This document shows positions 55,681 to 63,877 of a stretch of 64,000 nt of DNA, piece by piece. Position 1 is the first letter of the stretch, and the number at the start of each line of letters is the position of its first letter. A program made the position numbers and the translations under genes. The notes under the pieces were generated by a model. It saw nothing but the letters and a program-made list of their open reading frames with translations, ran no database searches and was not told the origin of the DNA. Location of the stretch: positions 184,683-248,682 of the forward strand of contig NZ_JOGB01000001.1 in NCBI RefSeq assembly GCF_000719335.1. Direction: 5' to 3'. The DNA is from Streptomyces sp. NRRL S-87 (GTDB lineage Bacteria; Actinomycetota; Actinomycetes; Streptomycetales; Streptomycetaceae).

Positions 55681-57675
55681 ATGCGCAGCCAGAGCCACCA
55701 CCCCGACGCCTCCGACGGCGACCGACCCGCCGCGGCCGCCGCCACCCCCGTGGCCCGGGCCCTGCTGGACCTGCTCGACGCCCTGGCGCACGGCGGTCCG
55801 GCCGAGGAGCTCGACCGGCCCGTCGCCACCGCCCGGGCCGCCGGGGCCGCCCCCGCGGAGCTGGCCTTCCTCGCCGAGGCGACCGGGGCCGCCCGCGCCA
55901 TCCACCGCACCCTCGACCAGCACCGGCGCCGCGAGGCCGAACTGGAGGCCCTCTTCGACACCGCCGGGGACCTCGCCGGCCTGCGCGACCTGGACGCCGT
56001 CCTGCGCGCCATCGTGCGGCGCGCCCGGACCCTCCTGCGCGCCGACGTCGCGTACCTCACCCTCCACGACCCGGCGGCGGAGGACACGTACATGCGCGTC
56101 ACGGAGGGATCCGTGTCGGCCGCCTTCCAGCAGCTGCGCCTGGGCATGGGGGAGGGCCTCGGCGGGCTGGTCGCGCAGACGGCCCGCCCGTACGCCAGCA
56201 CCGACTACCGCACCGACACCCGCTTCAAGCACGTCGCCGCCATCGACACCGGCGTCGCCGAGGAGGGCCTGCGCGGGATCCTCGGCGTACCGCTGCGGCT
56301 CGGACCGCGGGTCATCGGAGTGCTGTTCGCGGCCGACCGGACGGTCCGCGAGTTCACGCCGGACGCCATCGCTCTGCTCGGCTCGCTCGCCGACCACGCG
56401 GCCATCGCCATCGACAGCGCCCGCCGACTGGAGGAGACCCGCGCCGCCCTGGTGGACCTGGGCACCGCCAACCAGGCCATCAGCCGGGCCGCCGAGACCC
56501 ACGACCGGCTCACCGACCTGGTGCTGCGCGGCGGCGGCGCCGGGGACGTGGCCCGGGAGACCGCCGCCATCCTGGGCGGCGAACTGGTCGTGCACGACGC
56601 GGACGGCACCGAACTGGCCCGCACCGCGGCGGCCGCCGCCGAGCCCCCGCCCGCCGGCGTGGCGGCCTCGCGCACGGCCGGCCGGGCGGTTCCGGTCGAC
56701 GACGTGTGGGTGTGCGCGGTGCTGGCCGGGCCCGAACTCCTCGGCGCCCTCGCCCTGTCCGGTCGGCCGGAGCTGCCCGACACCGACCGTCGGCTGTTCG
56801 AACGCGCCAGCCTCGTCACCGCCCTGCTCCTGCTGATGCGCCGGTCCGTGGCCGAGGCGGAGGACCGGGTCCGCGGCGAACTCCTCGACGACCTGCTCAC
56901 CCTCGCCCCCGACGCCGGCGCCCGGCAGGTCTCCAGCCTCGCGCTACGGGCCCGCCGCCTGGGCGTCGACACCTCCCGCCCGCACGCGGTCCTGGTCGCC
57001 CAGTGCCCGCCCGGGTCCCGCTCACGGCTGGCCACCGAGGCCGCCCGGCACGCCCGCGCCCTCGGCGGCCTGGCCGGCACCCACTCCGGCCACGCGGTCC
57101 TCGTGATCCCCCTCCCGGCCCCCGAACCGCCACCCACCGGTGGTACGCAGCCCACCCCCGACCCCGCCCACACCCGCACCTCCGCCCCCGGCCCCCTGGC
57201 GGCCGCCCTGGCCGGCGACCTCGGCCGCGCCGTGGGCACCCCCGTGACCGTGGGCGCGGCCGGCCCTGCCGCCGACCCCCAGGGATTCCCGGCCGCCTAC
57301 GCGGAGGCCGCCCGGTGCCTGGAGGCCCTGCACACCCTCGGCCGCACCGGCGAGGGCGCGGCCCTCGCGGACCTGGGCTTCGTCGGCGTACTCCTGGGCG
57401 AACGCACCGACATCGCCGGCTACGTCGACCGCGTCCTCGGCCCGGTCATCGCGTACGACCGCGCCCGCGGCACCGACCTCCTGCGCACCCTGGACACGTA
57501 CTACCGCGAGGGGGCGAGCCTCACCCGGGCCAAGGAACACCTGCACGTCCACATCAACACGGTCACCCAGCGCCTCGACCGCATCGCCCACCTCCTCGGC
57601 AAGGACTGGAACACCCCCTCCCGAGCCCTGGAGAACCAACTGGCCCTCCAACTCCACCGCCTCACCCGGCCCTGA
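55681..57675 (+). CDS. GAF-domain PucR/CdaR-type transcriptional regulator
   Basis: This 664-residue protein has an Ala-rich helical N-terminus (~1-90), a GAF sensory domain (~95-245, with ADVAYLTLHDP and GILGVPLRLGPRVIGVL), a coiled segment and a central PucR_1/CdaR region. The C-terminal PucR helix-turn-helix (~600-655) contains TRAKEHLHVHINTVTQRL and DRIAHLLG. ATG 55681 is chosen because a -10-like TACGAT sits 7 nt upstream, suggesting leaderless expression. An upstream in-frame ATG at 55588 falls in the repeat and codes for low-complexity Pro/Arg. It is downstream of the MHS transporter, a common pairing for catabolic regulators. Confidence 0.86.
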   Translation: MRSQSHHPDASDGDRPAAAAATPVARALLDLLDALAHGGPAEELDRPVATARAAGAAPAELAFLAEATGAARAIHRTLDQHRRREAELEALFDTAGDLAGLRDLDAVLRAIVRRARTLLRADVAYLTLHDPAAEDTYMRVTEGSVSAAFQQLRLGMGEGLGGLVAQTARPYASTDYRTDTRFKHVAAIDTGVAEEGLRGILGVPLRLGPRVIGVLFAADRTVREFTPDAIALLGSLADHAAIAIDSARRLEETRAALVDLGTANQAISRAAETHDRLTDLVLRGGGAGDVARETAAILGGELVVHDADGTELARTAAAAAEPPPAGVAASRTAGRAVPVDDVWVCAVLAGPELLGALALSGRPELPDTDRRLFERASLVTALLLLMRRSVAEAEDRVRGELLDDLLTLAPDAGARQVSSLALRARRLGVDTSRPHAVLVAQCPPGSRSRLATEAARHARALGGLAGTHSGHAVLVIPLPAPEPPPTGGTQPTPDPAHTRTSAPGPLAAALAGDLGRAVGTPVTVGAAGPAADPQGFPAAYAEAARCLEALHTLGRTGEGAALADLGFVGVLLGERTDIAGYVDRVLGPVIAYDRARGTDLLRTLDTYYREGASLTRAKEHLHVHINTVTQRLDRIAHLLGKDWNTPSRALENQLALQLHRLTRP

Positions 57676-57773
57676 GCACTGGGCGGTCGGTCGCCGGCCC
57701 CGGCCAGTCGCGCCCTGTCCCCGGCCAGTACCCGGCCCGTGCGCGGACGGACCGGGAACGATGCCGGCCTGGC

Positions 57774-59930
57774 TCAGCCGCCCGCCGCGCCCCCCGCGGC
57801 GTATGCACGTCGGTCGGTACGGCGTTGCAACTGCGTGAGGTGGACCACGACCGTCGCGTAGAAGCGGTCGACCGCCTCGTCGACGCTGCGGATGAAGCCC
57901 GACTCCGTGGTGCCGCGCGCGCCACCCATGCCCTTGAAGAGCGACAGACGGAAGCCGGTGATCGGGGCGCCGCCCTTCGGCAGGAGGTCGCCCGGCTCGG
58001 GCCGCAGCCGCTCCAGCGTGCCGCGCGGGCCGTTGCGGGTCTCGACGAGCGTCTCGACGTGCAGGTCGGCAGGTGCCTCAGTGAGCATGCGCACCAGCCT
58101 TTTGGCGGCGGTCAGCGGGTAGCCGCCCTCGGGTGCGGGGATGTCCATGGACGTGCGCAGCTTGCCGGTGCGCAGGTCGGCGCTGAGACCGAGGATCCCC
58201 GGCGAACCGTCGACGCGCACCTCGGCCGCGAGACGGCCCTCGGCGCACAACACGTCGGCGGCCTCCGCCCGCCGCGAGCGCGGATCGCTGCCGCGGCGAG
58301 CCCGCTGTACGGGCAGCGCCTTCTGGCCCAGTTCGCCACCGAGTCGGAGGCAGACCTGGCGCACCAGCCGCTCCCAGCTCTCGACCACCTCGACGGCGCG
58401 CGGGTCCCCCGCGGACAGCGTCTCGGTCTCGATGCCGGTGCGTACCGGGACCCATGAGGGACCCATGTTCTGGAAGCCGTGGCAGCCGGAGTTGTCGTGG
58501 TGCAGGTAGTGCAGCAACTCCTGGAGGAGCCAGGCGTGGGCGGCGTTGCCCACGCCCTCGTGCCGGATCAGGAGCTGAGCCTGCTGGGCCACCTCCGCCC
58601 AGGACAGGTGCCAGAGCCCGACCTTGTGCTTGCGCCGGCCGTCGAGCTTGACCGTGACGAGGGGACTGCCGTCCAGCGCGACGTCGTTGGACAGAGTGAT
58701 CACCGCCTCGTATCCGCGGCGGGCGGCGATGTCCATGTAGTCCTGGACCTGTTCGCTCTTCAGCGGATTGCCGTTGGTCTTCGTCTCGACCAAGGCCGTC
58801 CACAGCTTGCCTGCCCGTTCGACGCGGACCACTCCGTCCGGACGCCGGGGCGTGTCGCCGTGAGGCAGAGACACCTCGGTGAACGTCTGCATCCGACCCG
58901 CAGGGGCACCGAATCCGGCCGTCAGACGGCGGCCGAGCTCGGGGACCTCGGCCATGACGGCGAGGAGCACCGACGTGGCCCGGGCCTCGCGCTCCCGGTC
59001 GCTCTTGGCGTTCGGTACGGGGAAGAGGCGCGCCGGCCGCCACGTCTCGTTCTCCGCGAGGGACTTCTTCGCGACCCGCGGGACGGTGATCTTCTTCTTG
59101 GCCGTGCGGACCGTGCGGGTACGGGCCGGCGCGGGATCGGGGTCCGTCGGCCCGGCTTGTGCCGGTACGACGGGGGCGGCCGTGGCGGCCTGATCCGCTC
59201 CGGTCCCGCCGCCGGGAGCGTCGGCTGAGGGGGCTCCGACCGGAGCCGGAACTGCGCCGGGCCCGGCCAGGGGACCGGGACCGTGTCCGGTGGAGGTGGA
59301 TCCGGCGGGCCCACCGGCACCGGTGGGGGTGGGGTCGGCCCCGGCCGCGTCCGTGTCAGCCTCTTCCCCCGCTTCCTCGGCCTCGTCATCGACGATCGCG
59401 ATGCCGAAGTCCGTGGCCAGCCCGGCGAGGCCGGAATCGTACCCCTGCCCCACCGCCCGAAATTTCCACTCCTCCCCGCGCCGGTAGAACTCGCCGAAGA
59501 TGAAGGCCGTCTCGATGCCCGCATCCGGGATAGAGAAGCCGAGCAGCGTGTCCCCGGAGCCGTCGGAGAGCGTCATCCGGAGGTCGGCCAGGTCGCCGAA
59601 CCGGGCGCCGCCGTAGCGGCTCGCCGCGACGACGATGCGGGCGACCGCCCTCGGCACGACGGCGAGGTCGAGGCTGATGCGGTCCTCGCTGCCGTTGGAG
59701 GTGGGCGTCTTGCCCAGGAGCTGGACGCTGCCGTCCTCGGCCGCGGGGTGGTTGTAGAAGTAGAAGTCGTCGTCGCCTCGGACCTTGCCGTTGCCGTCCA
59801 GCAGGATCACCGAGACGTCGGCGTCGCCGTCTCCCGTCGCGCTGGTCCAGCCGAGGCTGACGACCATCGCGCCGGGCTGCTCGGTGAGTGCCGCGAGTGC
59901 GACGTTGGCCCCCTTGGGCATTTCGTGCAT
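57774..59930 (-). CDS. TerD-domain protein fused to a PD-(D/E)XK nuclease-like domain
   Basis: This 718-residue protein has an N-terminal TerD domain (~1-185; MPKGANVALAAL and the acidic Ca-binding stretch GDGDADVSVILLDGNG). A Pro/Gly/Ala linker (~195-270) and a basic patch (RTAKKKITVPRVAKKS, ~275-290) follow. The C-terminal part of ~430 residues contains E352, D365 (RPDGVVRV), E382-x-K384 (LVETKTNG) and a helix with Q-x3-Y (QVQDYMDIA). That is the order and spacing of a PD-(D/E)XK nuclease core. Residues ~470-718 are rich in Arg, Glu and Leu and not recognised. Ordinary TerD proteins are ~190 residues. ATG 59930 has GGGGG upstream. No other ter gene is nearby. The nuclease assignment is from motifs by eye. 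Confidence 0.8.
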   Translation of the reverse strand: MHEMPKGANVALAALTEQPGAMVVSLGWTSATGDGDADVSVILLDGNGKVRGDDDFYFYNHPAAEDGSVQLLGKTPTSNGSEDRISLDLAVVPRAVARIVVAASRYGGARFGDLADLRMTLSDGSGDTLLGFSIPDAGIETAFIFGEFYRRGEEWKFRAVGQGYDSGLAGLATDFGIAIVDDEAEEAGEEADTDAAGADPTPTGAGGPAGSTSTGHGPGPLAGPGAVPAPVGAPSADAPGGGTGADQAATAAPVVPAQAGPTDPDPAPARTRTVRTAKKKITVPRVAKKSLAENETWRPARLFPVPNAKSDREREARATSVLLAVMAEVPELGRRLTAGFGAPAGRMQTFTEVSLPHGDTPRRPDGVVRVERAGKLWTALVETKTNGNPLKSEQVQDYMDIAARRGYEAVITLSNDVALDGSPLVTVKLDGRRKHKVGLWHLSWAEVAQQAQLLIRHEGVGNAAHAWLLQELLHYLHHDNSGCHGFQNMGPSWVPVRTGIETETLSAGDPRAVEVVESWERLVRQVCLRLGGELGQKALPVQRARRGSDPRSRRAEAADVLCAEGRLAAEVRVDGSPGILGLSADLRTGKLRTSMDIPAPEGGYPLTAAKRLVRMLTEAPADLHVETLVETRNGPRGTLERLRPEPGDLLPKGGAPITGFRLSLFKGMGGARGTTESGFIRSVDEAVDRFYATVVVHLTQLQRRTDRRAYAAGGAAGG

Positions 59931-60102
59931 GTGGAGTCCCCCCGGACCCGCGGCCGCCGGTGTCGGCGCGTGTCGGCTGCCGTGTCCAGTCGTTCGGTTC
60001 GTGGTGTGACGTGACACACGTTTGGCGTCAGTGAGTGAACCGTAACGCTGCGCAGCGATGTGACGGGAGGTCACTTTTCGGCCACGGGGCGGGCGGCGTC
60101 CG

Positions 60103-60489
60103 TCAGGGGCGGTAGCGCAGGGGGTGGTCCTCCGGGACCTCGACGACCGCGATGCGGACGCCGTCCGGGTCGGCGATCCACATCTCGACCAGCCCCCACG
60201 GTTCGCGCTGCGGCGGTCGGAGGACCTCGACCCCGCGGGCGCGGAGTTCGTCGTACGCCGCCCGGCAGTCGGCGACCTGGAGCCACAGCCGCATCGCCGG
60301 GCCGGCCGGCTCCGCCGACCGGCCGGACACCTCCAGGAACCCGCCGCCCAGGAAGTACACGGTCCCGCGGTCGACGCCGGTGCCGAACTCCCGGTACACC
60401 GCGAGCCCCAGTGCCTCCCCGTAGAAGGCGCGGCTGCGTTCCGGGTCGCTCGGTCGCAACAGGACCCGACTGCTCAGTACGTGCACCAT
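60103..60489 (-). CDS. VOC (glyoxalase/bleomycin-resistance) superfamily protein
   Basis: This 128-residue protein has the paired beta-alpha-beta-beta-beta pattern of the vicinal oxygen chelate fold. RVLLRPSDPERSRAFYGEALGL begins the first half. RLWLQVADCRAAYDELRARGVEVL and EMWIADPDGVRIAVVEV form the second. Metal ligands are not all obvious, with Glu at positions ~55 and ~105 as candidates. ATG 60489 lies after a G-rich stretch. It is a single gene, divergent from a nitroreductase-like gene across a minisatellite. The substrate is unknown. Confidence 0.85.
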   Translation of the reverse strand: MVHVLSSRVLLRPSDPERSRAFYGEALGLAVYREFGTGVDRGTVYFLGGGFLEVSGRSAEPAGPAMRLWLQVADCRAAYDELRARGVEVLRPPQREPWGLVEMWIADPDGVRIAVVEVPEDHPLRYRP

Positions 60490-60596
60490 GCCCCCGCACC
60501 CTAGCCCGGGCGTCCGGTGTCGGGTGCCCGTGCCGCGCCGTGCCGGGAAGGGCGGATCCGGGCGGGCGGTGCCGTCGGTCGCCCGGTCCGGGACCC

Positions 60597-60670
60597 GGGG
60601 CCGGGAACAAGTGGGCCGGGGCCGGGAGCAAGGGGCAGGGGCCGGGGACATGGGGCCGGGGCCGGTACCG
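60597..60670. repeat. Short minisatellite of ~20-bp units
   Basis: Three near-identical units beginning GGGGCCGGG (60597-60617, 60618-60637, 60638-60657) and a partial fourth (60658-60670) lie in the 284-nt divergent spacer. The rest of that spacer is featureless GC-rich DNA. Confidence 0.8.
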
Positions 60671-60773
60671 AGCGCTTCGCCGGGCCGTGCGCGGGATCTG
60701 GTCGGGGCCGGGCGGTGGGGCTATCGTCCTCGGCGCGGTCGGCGCCGGGGCGGGCCGGGAGGGGGAGGGCGTC

Positions 60774-61292
60774 GTGACGGGTGAGGGCGGGACGAAGGCG
60801 CCGCGGGTTCCGCCGCGCTGGTTCGTGCGGCTGGCGTGGGCCGTGCACCGGGGGCTGTACCGGGCCTTCGGCGGCCGGGTCGGGCTGTGGCGCCCGGGCC
60901 GCAAGGGGTGGGGCACGCTGCGGCTGACGACCACCGGGCGCCGGACCGGCCGGCCGCGCAGCGTGATCATCGCGTACCTCGAGGACGGCCCCGACCTGGT
61001 CTGCCTGGCCATGAACGGCTGGGGCGCCGGCGAGCCCGCCTGGTGGCTGAACCTCCGCGCGCACCCCGACGCGGAGGTCCGACTCGTCGACGGGCGGCGG
61101 CCGGTACGGGCCCACGCCGCGAGCGGCGAGGAGCGGACCCGGCTCTGGGCGCGCTGGCGCGCGATCGACCCGAACCTCGACGGGTTCGCGGCACTTCGCC
61201 CCTCCGGGACGGCCGTGGTGGTGCTGGCGCCGAGGCCCGGCGGCGGGGCGGGTGCGGAGCCCGCGGAGGCGGGCGTCGGAGGCGGCGGTTAA
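60774..61292 (+). CDS. Deazaflavin (F420)-dependent nitroreductase-like protein
   Basis: This 172-residue split-barrel protein of the DDN/nitroreductase family probably binds coenzyme F420. Family features are LRLTTTGRRTGRPRSVIIAYLEDG (~50-73), NGWGAGEPAWWLNLRAHPDAEVRL (~85-108) and ARWRAIDPNLDGFAAL (~130-145). The C-terminal tail is a Gly/Ala-rich stretch. GTG 60774 has GGGGGAGGG 4 nt upstream. Actinobacterial members reduce unsaturated or nitro compounds with reduced F420; the substrate here is unknown. It stands alone, divergent from the VOC gene. Confidence 0.85.
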   Translation: MTGEGGTKAPRVPPRWFVRLAWAVHRGLYRAFGGRVGLWRPGRKGWGTLRLTTTGRRTGRPRSVIIAYLEDGPDLVCLAMNGWGAGEPAWWLNLRAHPDAEVRLVDGRRPVRAHAASGEERTRLWARWRAIDPNLDGFAALRPSGTAVVVLAPRPGGGAGAEPAEAGVGGGG

Positions 61293-61422
61293 CCGGGCGG
61301 TCATCCCCAATTTCCTACCGACCAGTAGACATGGCGGCGCAGCCCTCTCATCCTGGGCCATGCACATGCCAATTTCTGCCGGCGGTCCCGCCAGACCGCC
61401 ATGGTCGGAGGAGCAACTCCCC

Positions 61423-62097
61423 ATGCCCGCACGCAAGTTCATCGCGCGCACCACGGCCGCTGCCGCCGCTGCCGCCACCGCCGTGGTCGTCTTGTCGGCC
61501 CCGGCGCAGGCCGCCCCCGCGTCGGCCGCGCCCCGCCCGGCGCCGGTCGCGCCCGGAGCCTCGTACTCCGCCCCCGGCGGCAACGCGGTCTTCCTGGGCG
61601 TCGACTACGACACCTGGCTGCGCGACGTCGGCGCCGTGGTCGACCAGGCTCGCCCGTACCTCCGCCAGCGCATCACCGACTCCCCGGCCGGCGAGAAGCC
61701 CGCGATCGTCCTCGACATCGACAACTCCTCGCTGGAGACGGACTTCCACTGGTTCTGGACCTGGCCCACCCCGGCGATCGCCCAGGTCCGCGACCTCGTC
61801 CAGGAGGCCCACGCCCGCGGCGTCGCGGTCTTCTTCGTCACGGCCCGCCCCGGCGTGGTCTACAGCCCGACGCTGTACAACCTGAAGACCGTGGGCTACC
61901 CGGTCACCGGCCTCTACGTGCGCGACCTCCCCGACCTCTTCCACGAGGTCAGCACGTACAAGACCGCCAAGCGTGCCGAGATCGAGGCCCGGGGCTACAC
62001 CATCGTCGCCAACATCGGCAACAACGACAGCGACCTGGTGGGCGGCCACGCCGAGCGCACCTTCAAGCTGCCGGACTACGGCGGCAAGCTCTCCTGA
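61423..62097 (+). CDS. Secreted HAD-family class B-type acid phosphatase
   Basis: This 224-residue protein has an Ala-rich signal peptide (~1-31, ending AQAAPA) and one HAD domain of subfamily IIIB. The phosphoryl-accepting Asp is in AIVLDIDNSSLETDF (motif I, ~100-112), FFVTARPG gives motif II (~145), and motif III/IV lie in TAKRAEIEARGY and ANIGNNDSDL (~195). ATG 61423 has GGAGGAG upstream. It is probably a non-specific secreted phosphomonoesterase. The gene is followed by an exceptionally strong hairpin. The only neighbour in the same direction within reach is separated by that terminator. Confidence 0.9.
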   Translation: MPARKFIARTTAAAAAAATAVVVLSAPAQAAPASAAPRPAPVAPGASYSAPGGNAVFLGVDYDTWLRDVGAVVDQARPYLRQRITDSPAGEKPAIVLDIDNSSLETDFHWFWTWPTPAIAQVRDLVQEAHARGVAVFFVTARPGVVYSPTLYNLKTVGYPVTGLYVRDLPDLFHEVSTYKTAKRAEIEARGYTIVANIGNNDSDLVGGHAERTFKLPDYGGKLS

Positions 62098-62116
62098 CGC
62101 CGGCCCCCGAGCACGC

Positions 62117-62165
62117 CGCCCCGGCCCCGTTCCCGTACTCCTGCTACGGGAACGGGGCCGGGGCG
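62117..62165 (+). terminator. Very stable 21-bp hairpin after the HAD phosphatase gene
   Basis: A perfect 21-bp stem (62117-62137 with 62145-62165) encloses a 7-nt loop CTCCTGC, 20 nt after the stop codon. It is the longest uninterrupted stem in the window. Confidence 0.9.
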
Positions 62166-62235
62166 CAAAGGGGTTGACGTCGCCCGGGACGCCGGATGGG
62201 ATGGCCTGCCGATCACTCCGCCAGGAAGGCAGGCC

Positions 62236-63000
62236 GTGCGCACGACTCCCGTAACCCCCGAGGGCGACCTCATCCGCTGGACCGAGTTCCCCGGCCGCGA
62301 GCCGGTCCGGCTGTACCTGCACGGACTCGGCGCCACGTCGGCCTACTTCAACGAGATCGCCTGGCATCCGCTGCTCGCCGGCCACCGCTCGCTGCTGGTC
62401 GACCTCATGGGGCACGGGACCAGCGACCGCCCGACCGGGTTCGCGTACACGCTGGAGGCGCACGCCGACGCGGTGGCCGCCGTGCTCGACGCGGCCGGGG
62501 TGACCGGCGCCGAGGTCGTCGGACACAGCATGGGCGGCGCCGTCGCCATCGTGCTGGCGGACCGTCATCCCCACCTCGTCTCACGGCTGTTGCTCGTGGA
62601 CGCCAATCTCGACCCGGTGCCGACCGCCCCCGCCGCCCCCGGCAGCAGCGGCATCGCCTCCTACACGGAGGAGGAGTTCGTCGCCCACGGCTGGGACCGG
62701 ACGCCCGAGCGCGTCGGCGCGCACTGGTGGGCCACGATGCGGCTGGCCGGCCCGGTGGCCCTGCACCGCAGCGCCACCCACCTCGCGCGGGGGACCCGGC
62801 CCACCATGCGCGAGCTCCTCCTCGGCCTGAAGGTCCCGCGCACCTTCCTGTACCCGGCCCCGGACGGCGCGCTCGCGGGCGCCGACGCGCTCGCCGCGGC
62901 GGGCGTCGCCGTCGTGGCGGTCCCCGACTGCGGGCACAACATCATGCTGGACAACCCGGAGGGGTTCGCCCGCGCCGCTGCCGCGGCGCTCGCTCCCTGA
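62236..63000 (+). CDS. Alpha/beta hydrolase
   Basis: This 254-residue alpha/beta-hydrolase-fold protein has the oxyanion segment YLHGLGATS (~27-35), the nucleophile elbow VVGHSMGGA (Ser ~97), a candidate acid in LLLVDANLD and a catalytic His in PDCGHNIMLDNPEG (~235). A small cap domain lies between ~125 and 190. No signal peptide is visible. GTG 62236 has AGGAAGG 6 nt upstream. The substrate cannot be predicted. It is isolated between two strong hairpins and so is probably a single-gene transcript. Confidence 0.9.
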   Translation: MRTTPVTPEGDLIRWTEFPGREPVRLYLHGLGATSAYFNEIAWHPLLAGHRSLLVDLMGHGTSDRPTGFAYTLEAHADAVAAVLDAAGVTGAEVVGHSMGGAVAIVLADRHPHLVSRLLLVDANLDPVPTAPAAPGSSGIASYTEEEFVAHGWDRTPERVGAHWWATMRLAGPVALHRSATHLARGTRPTMRELLLGLKVPRTFLYPAPDGALAGADALAAAGVAVVAVPDCGHNIMLDNPEGFARAAAAALAP

Positions 63001-63018
63001 TCCCGTTCTTCGGGCGGC

Positions 63019-63043
63019 AACCCCCTTGCGGTGCAGGGGGTTT
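63019..63043 (+). terminator. Terminator after the alpha/beta hydrolase gene
   Basis: AACCCCCT (63019-63026) pairs with AGGGGGTT (63035-63042) around an 8-nt loop, followed by T and GACC. Confidence 0.8.
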
Positions 63044-63058
63044 GACCGTGCGCACCTC

Positions 63059-63100
63059 TTGACGGGGGTGTGCGTGCATTGGTTGAGTGGCTGAGCCACT
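63059..63100 (+). promoter_or_regulatory. Promoter and probable operator of the FadR-type regulator
   Basis: TTGACG (63059-63064), an 18-nt spacer and TTGAGT (63083-63088) form a plausible promoter. The perfect inverted repeat AGTGGC-TGA-GCCACT (63086-63100) overlaps the -10; a further GGCCACT follows at 63102-63108. FadR-type regulators bind short palindromes like this, so autoregulation is likely. Confidence 0.65.
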
Positions 63101-63190
63101 AGGCCACTGGGTCGCCGCCGACCCGCCAGCCGCCCTGGCCGCTCGGCCGGCGTGTCCGCCGGACCGGGGGCCGCCCCGGAGGAGACCGCT

Positions 63191-63877
63191 GTGGAAGCCC
63201 TGCCCCGCGAGACGATCGTCGACGTCCTGGAGGGCCGGCTGCGCGAGGACATCCTCGCCGGCCGGCACCCCGCCGGAAGCCTGCTGCCGCCCGAGCGGCA
63301 ACTGGCCGAGGGGTACGGCGTCACCCGCACCACCCTCAAGCACGCCTTCGGCCGCCTCGTCCAGGCGGGCCTGCTGGAGACCCGGCACGGGGTGGGGACC
63401 CGGGTCCGGGACTACATCAGGCTCGGCGGTGCGGACCTGCTGCCGATGCTCGTGCGGCACAGCCCCGACTGGATCGGAGAGATCTTCGAAGTCCGCCGCA
63501 GCATCGGCGCACTGATCGCCGAGCGGGCCGCCGACCGGGCGACCGCGCGCGACCGCACCGCACTCGTGGAACTCCTCGCCGCGGTACGGGAGTCCGAGGG
63601 CGGCGACGCCGTGCAGCTCGCCGACGCCGAGGTCCACCGGGCCCTGGCCCGGGCCACCGGCAACCGGGTCTACGTCCTGCTCACGAACACCCTGTTCAAC
63701 GCCTACCTGCCGGTCCGGGCGGCCCTCGTGGCCCCCTTCACCGACCCGGCCGCCGCCCACGCGCGGCTGGCCCCCCTCGTCGACGCGGTGACCGCCGGCG
63801 ACCCCGCGGCCGCCCGGACCGCGGCCGGGGCGTACCTCGCGGCCACCGAGCGGATCATGCTGGAGGGGCTCGCGTGA
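63191..63877 (+). CDS. GntR-family regulator, FadR subfamily
   Basis: This 228-residue regulator has an N-terminal winged helix-turn-helix (~8-70, with LLPPERQLAEGYGVTRTTLKHA and HGVGTRVRDY) and a C-terminal FCD-type helical effector domain (~85-220). The metal-binding His and Asp positions of FCD appear in ADAEVHRALARATGN and related segments. It most resembles long-chain-acyl-CoA-sensing FadR. GTG 63191 is preceded by GGAGGAG at 63178-63184; GTG 63152 lacks a ribosome site. Its stop overlaps the next gene's GTG, so the two are translationally coupled. Confidence 0.88.
   Translation: MEALPRETIVDVLEGRLREDILAGRHPAGSLLPPERQLAEGYGVTRTTLKHAFGRLVQAGLLETRHGVGTRVRDYIRLGGADLLPMLVRHSPDWIGEIFEVRRSIGALIAERAADRATARDRTALVELLAAVRESEGGDAVQLADAEVHRALARATGNRVYVLLTNTLFNAYLPVRAALVAPFTDPAAAHARLAPLVDAVTAGDPAAARTAAGAYLAATERIMLEGLA

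Noticed and set aside
60597..60670. G-rich repeats considered as a CRISPR array
   Set aside because: Units are contiguous with no unique spacers and no cas genes are present.
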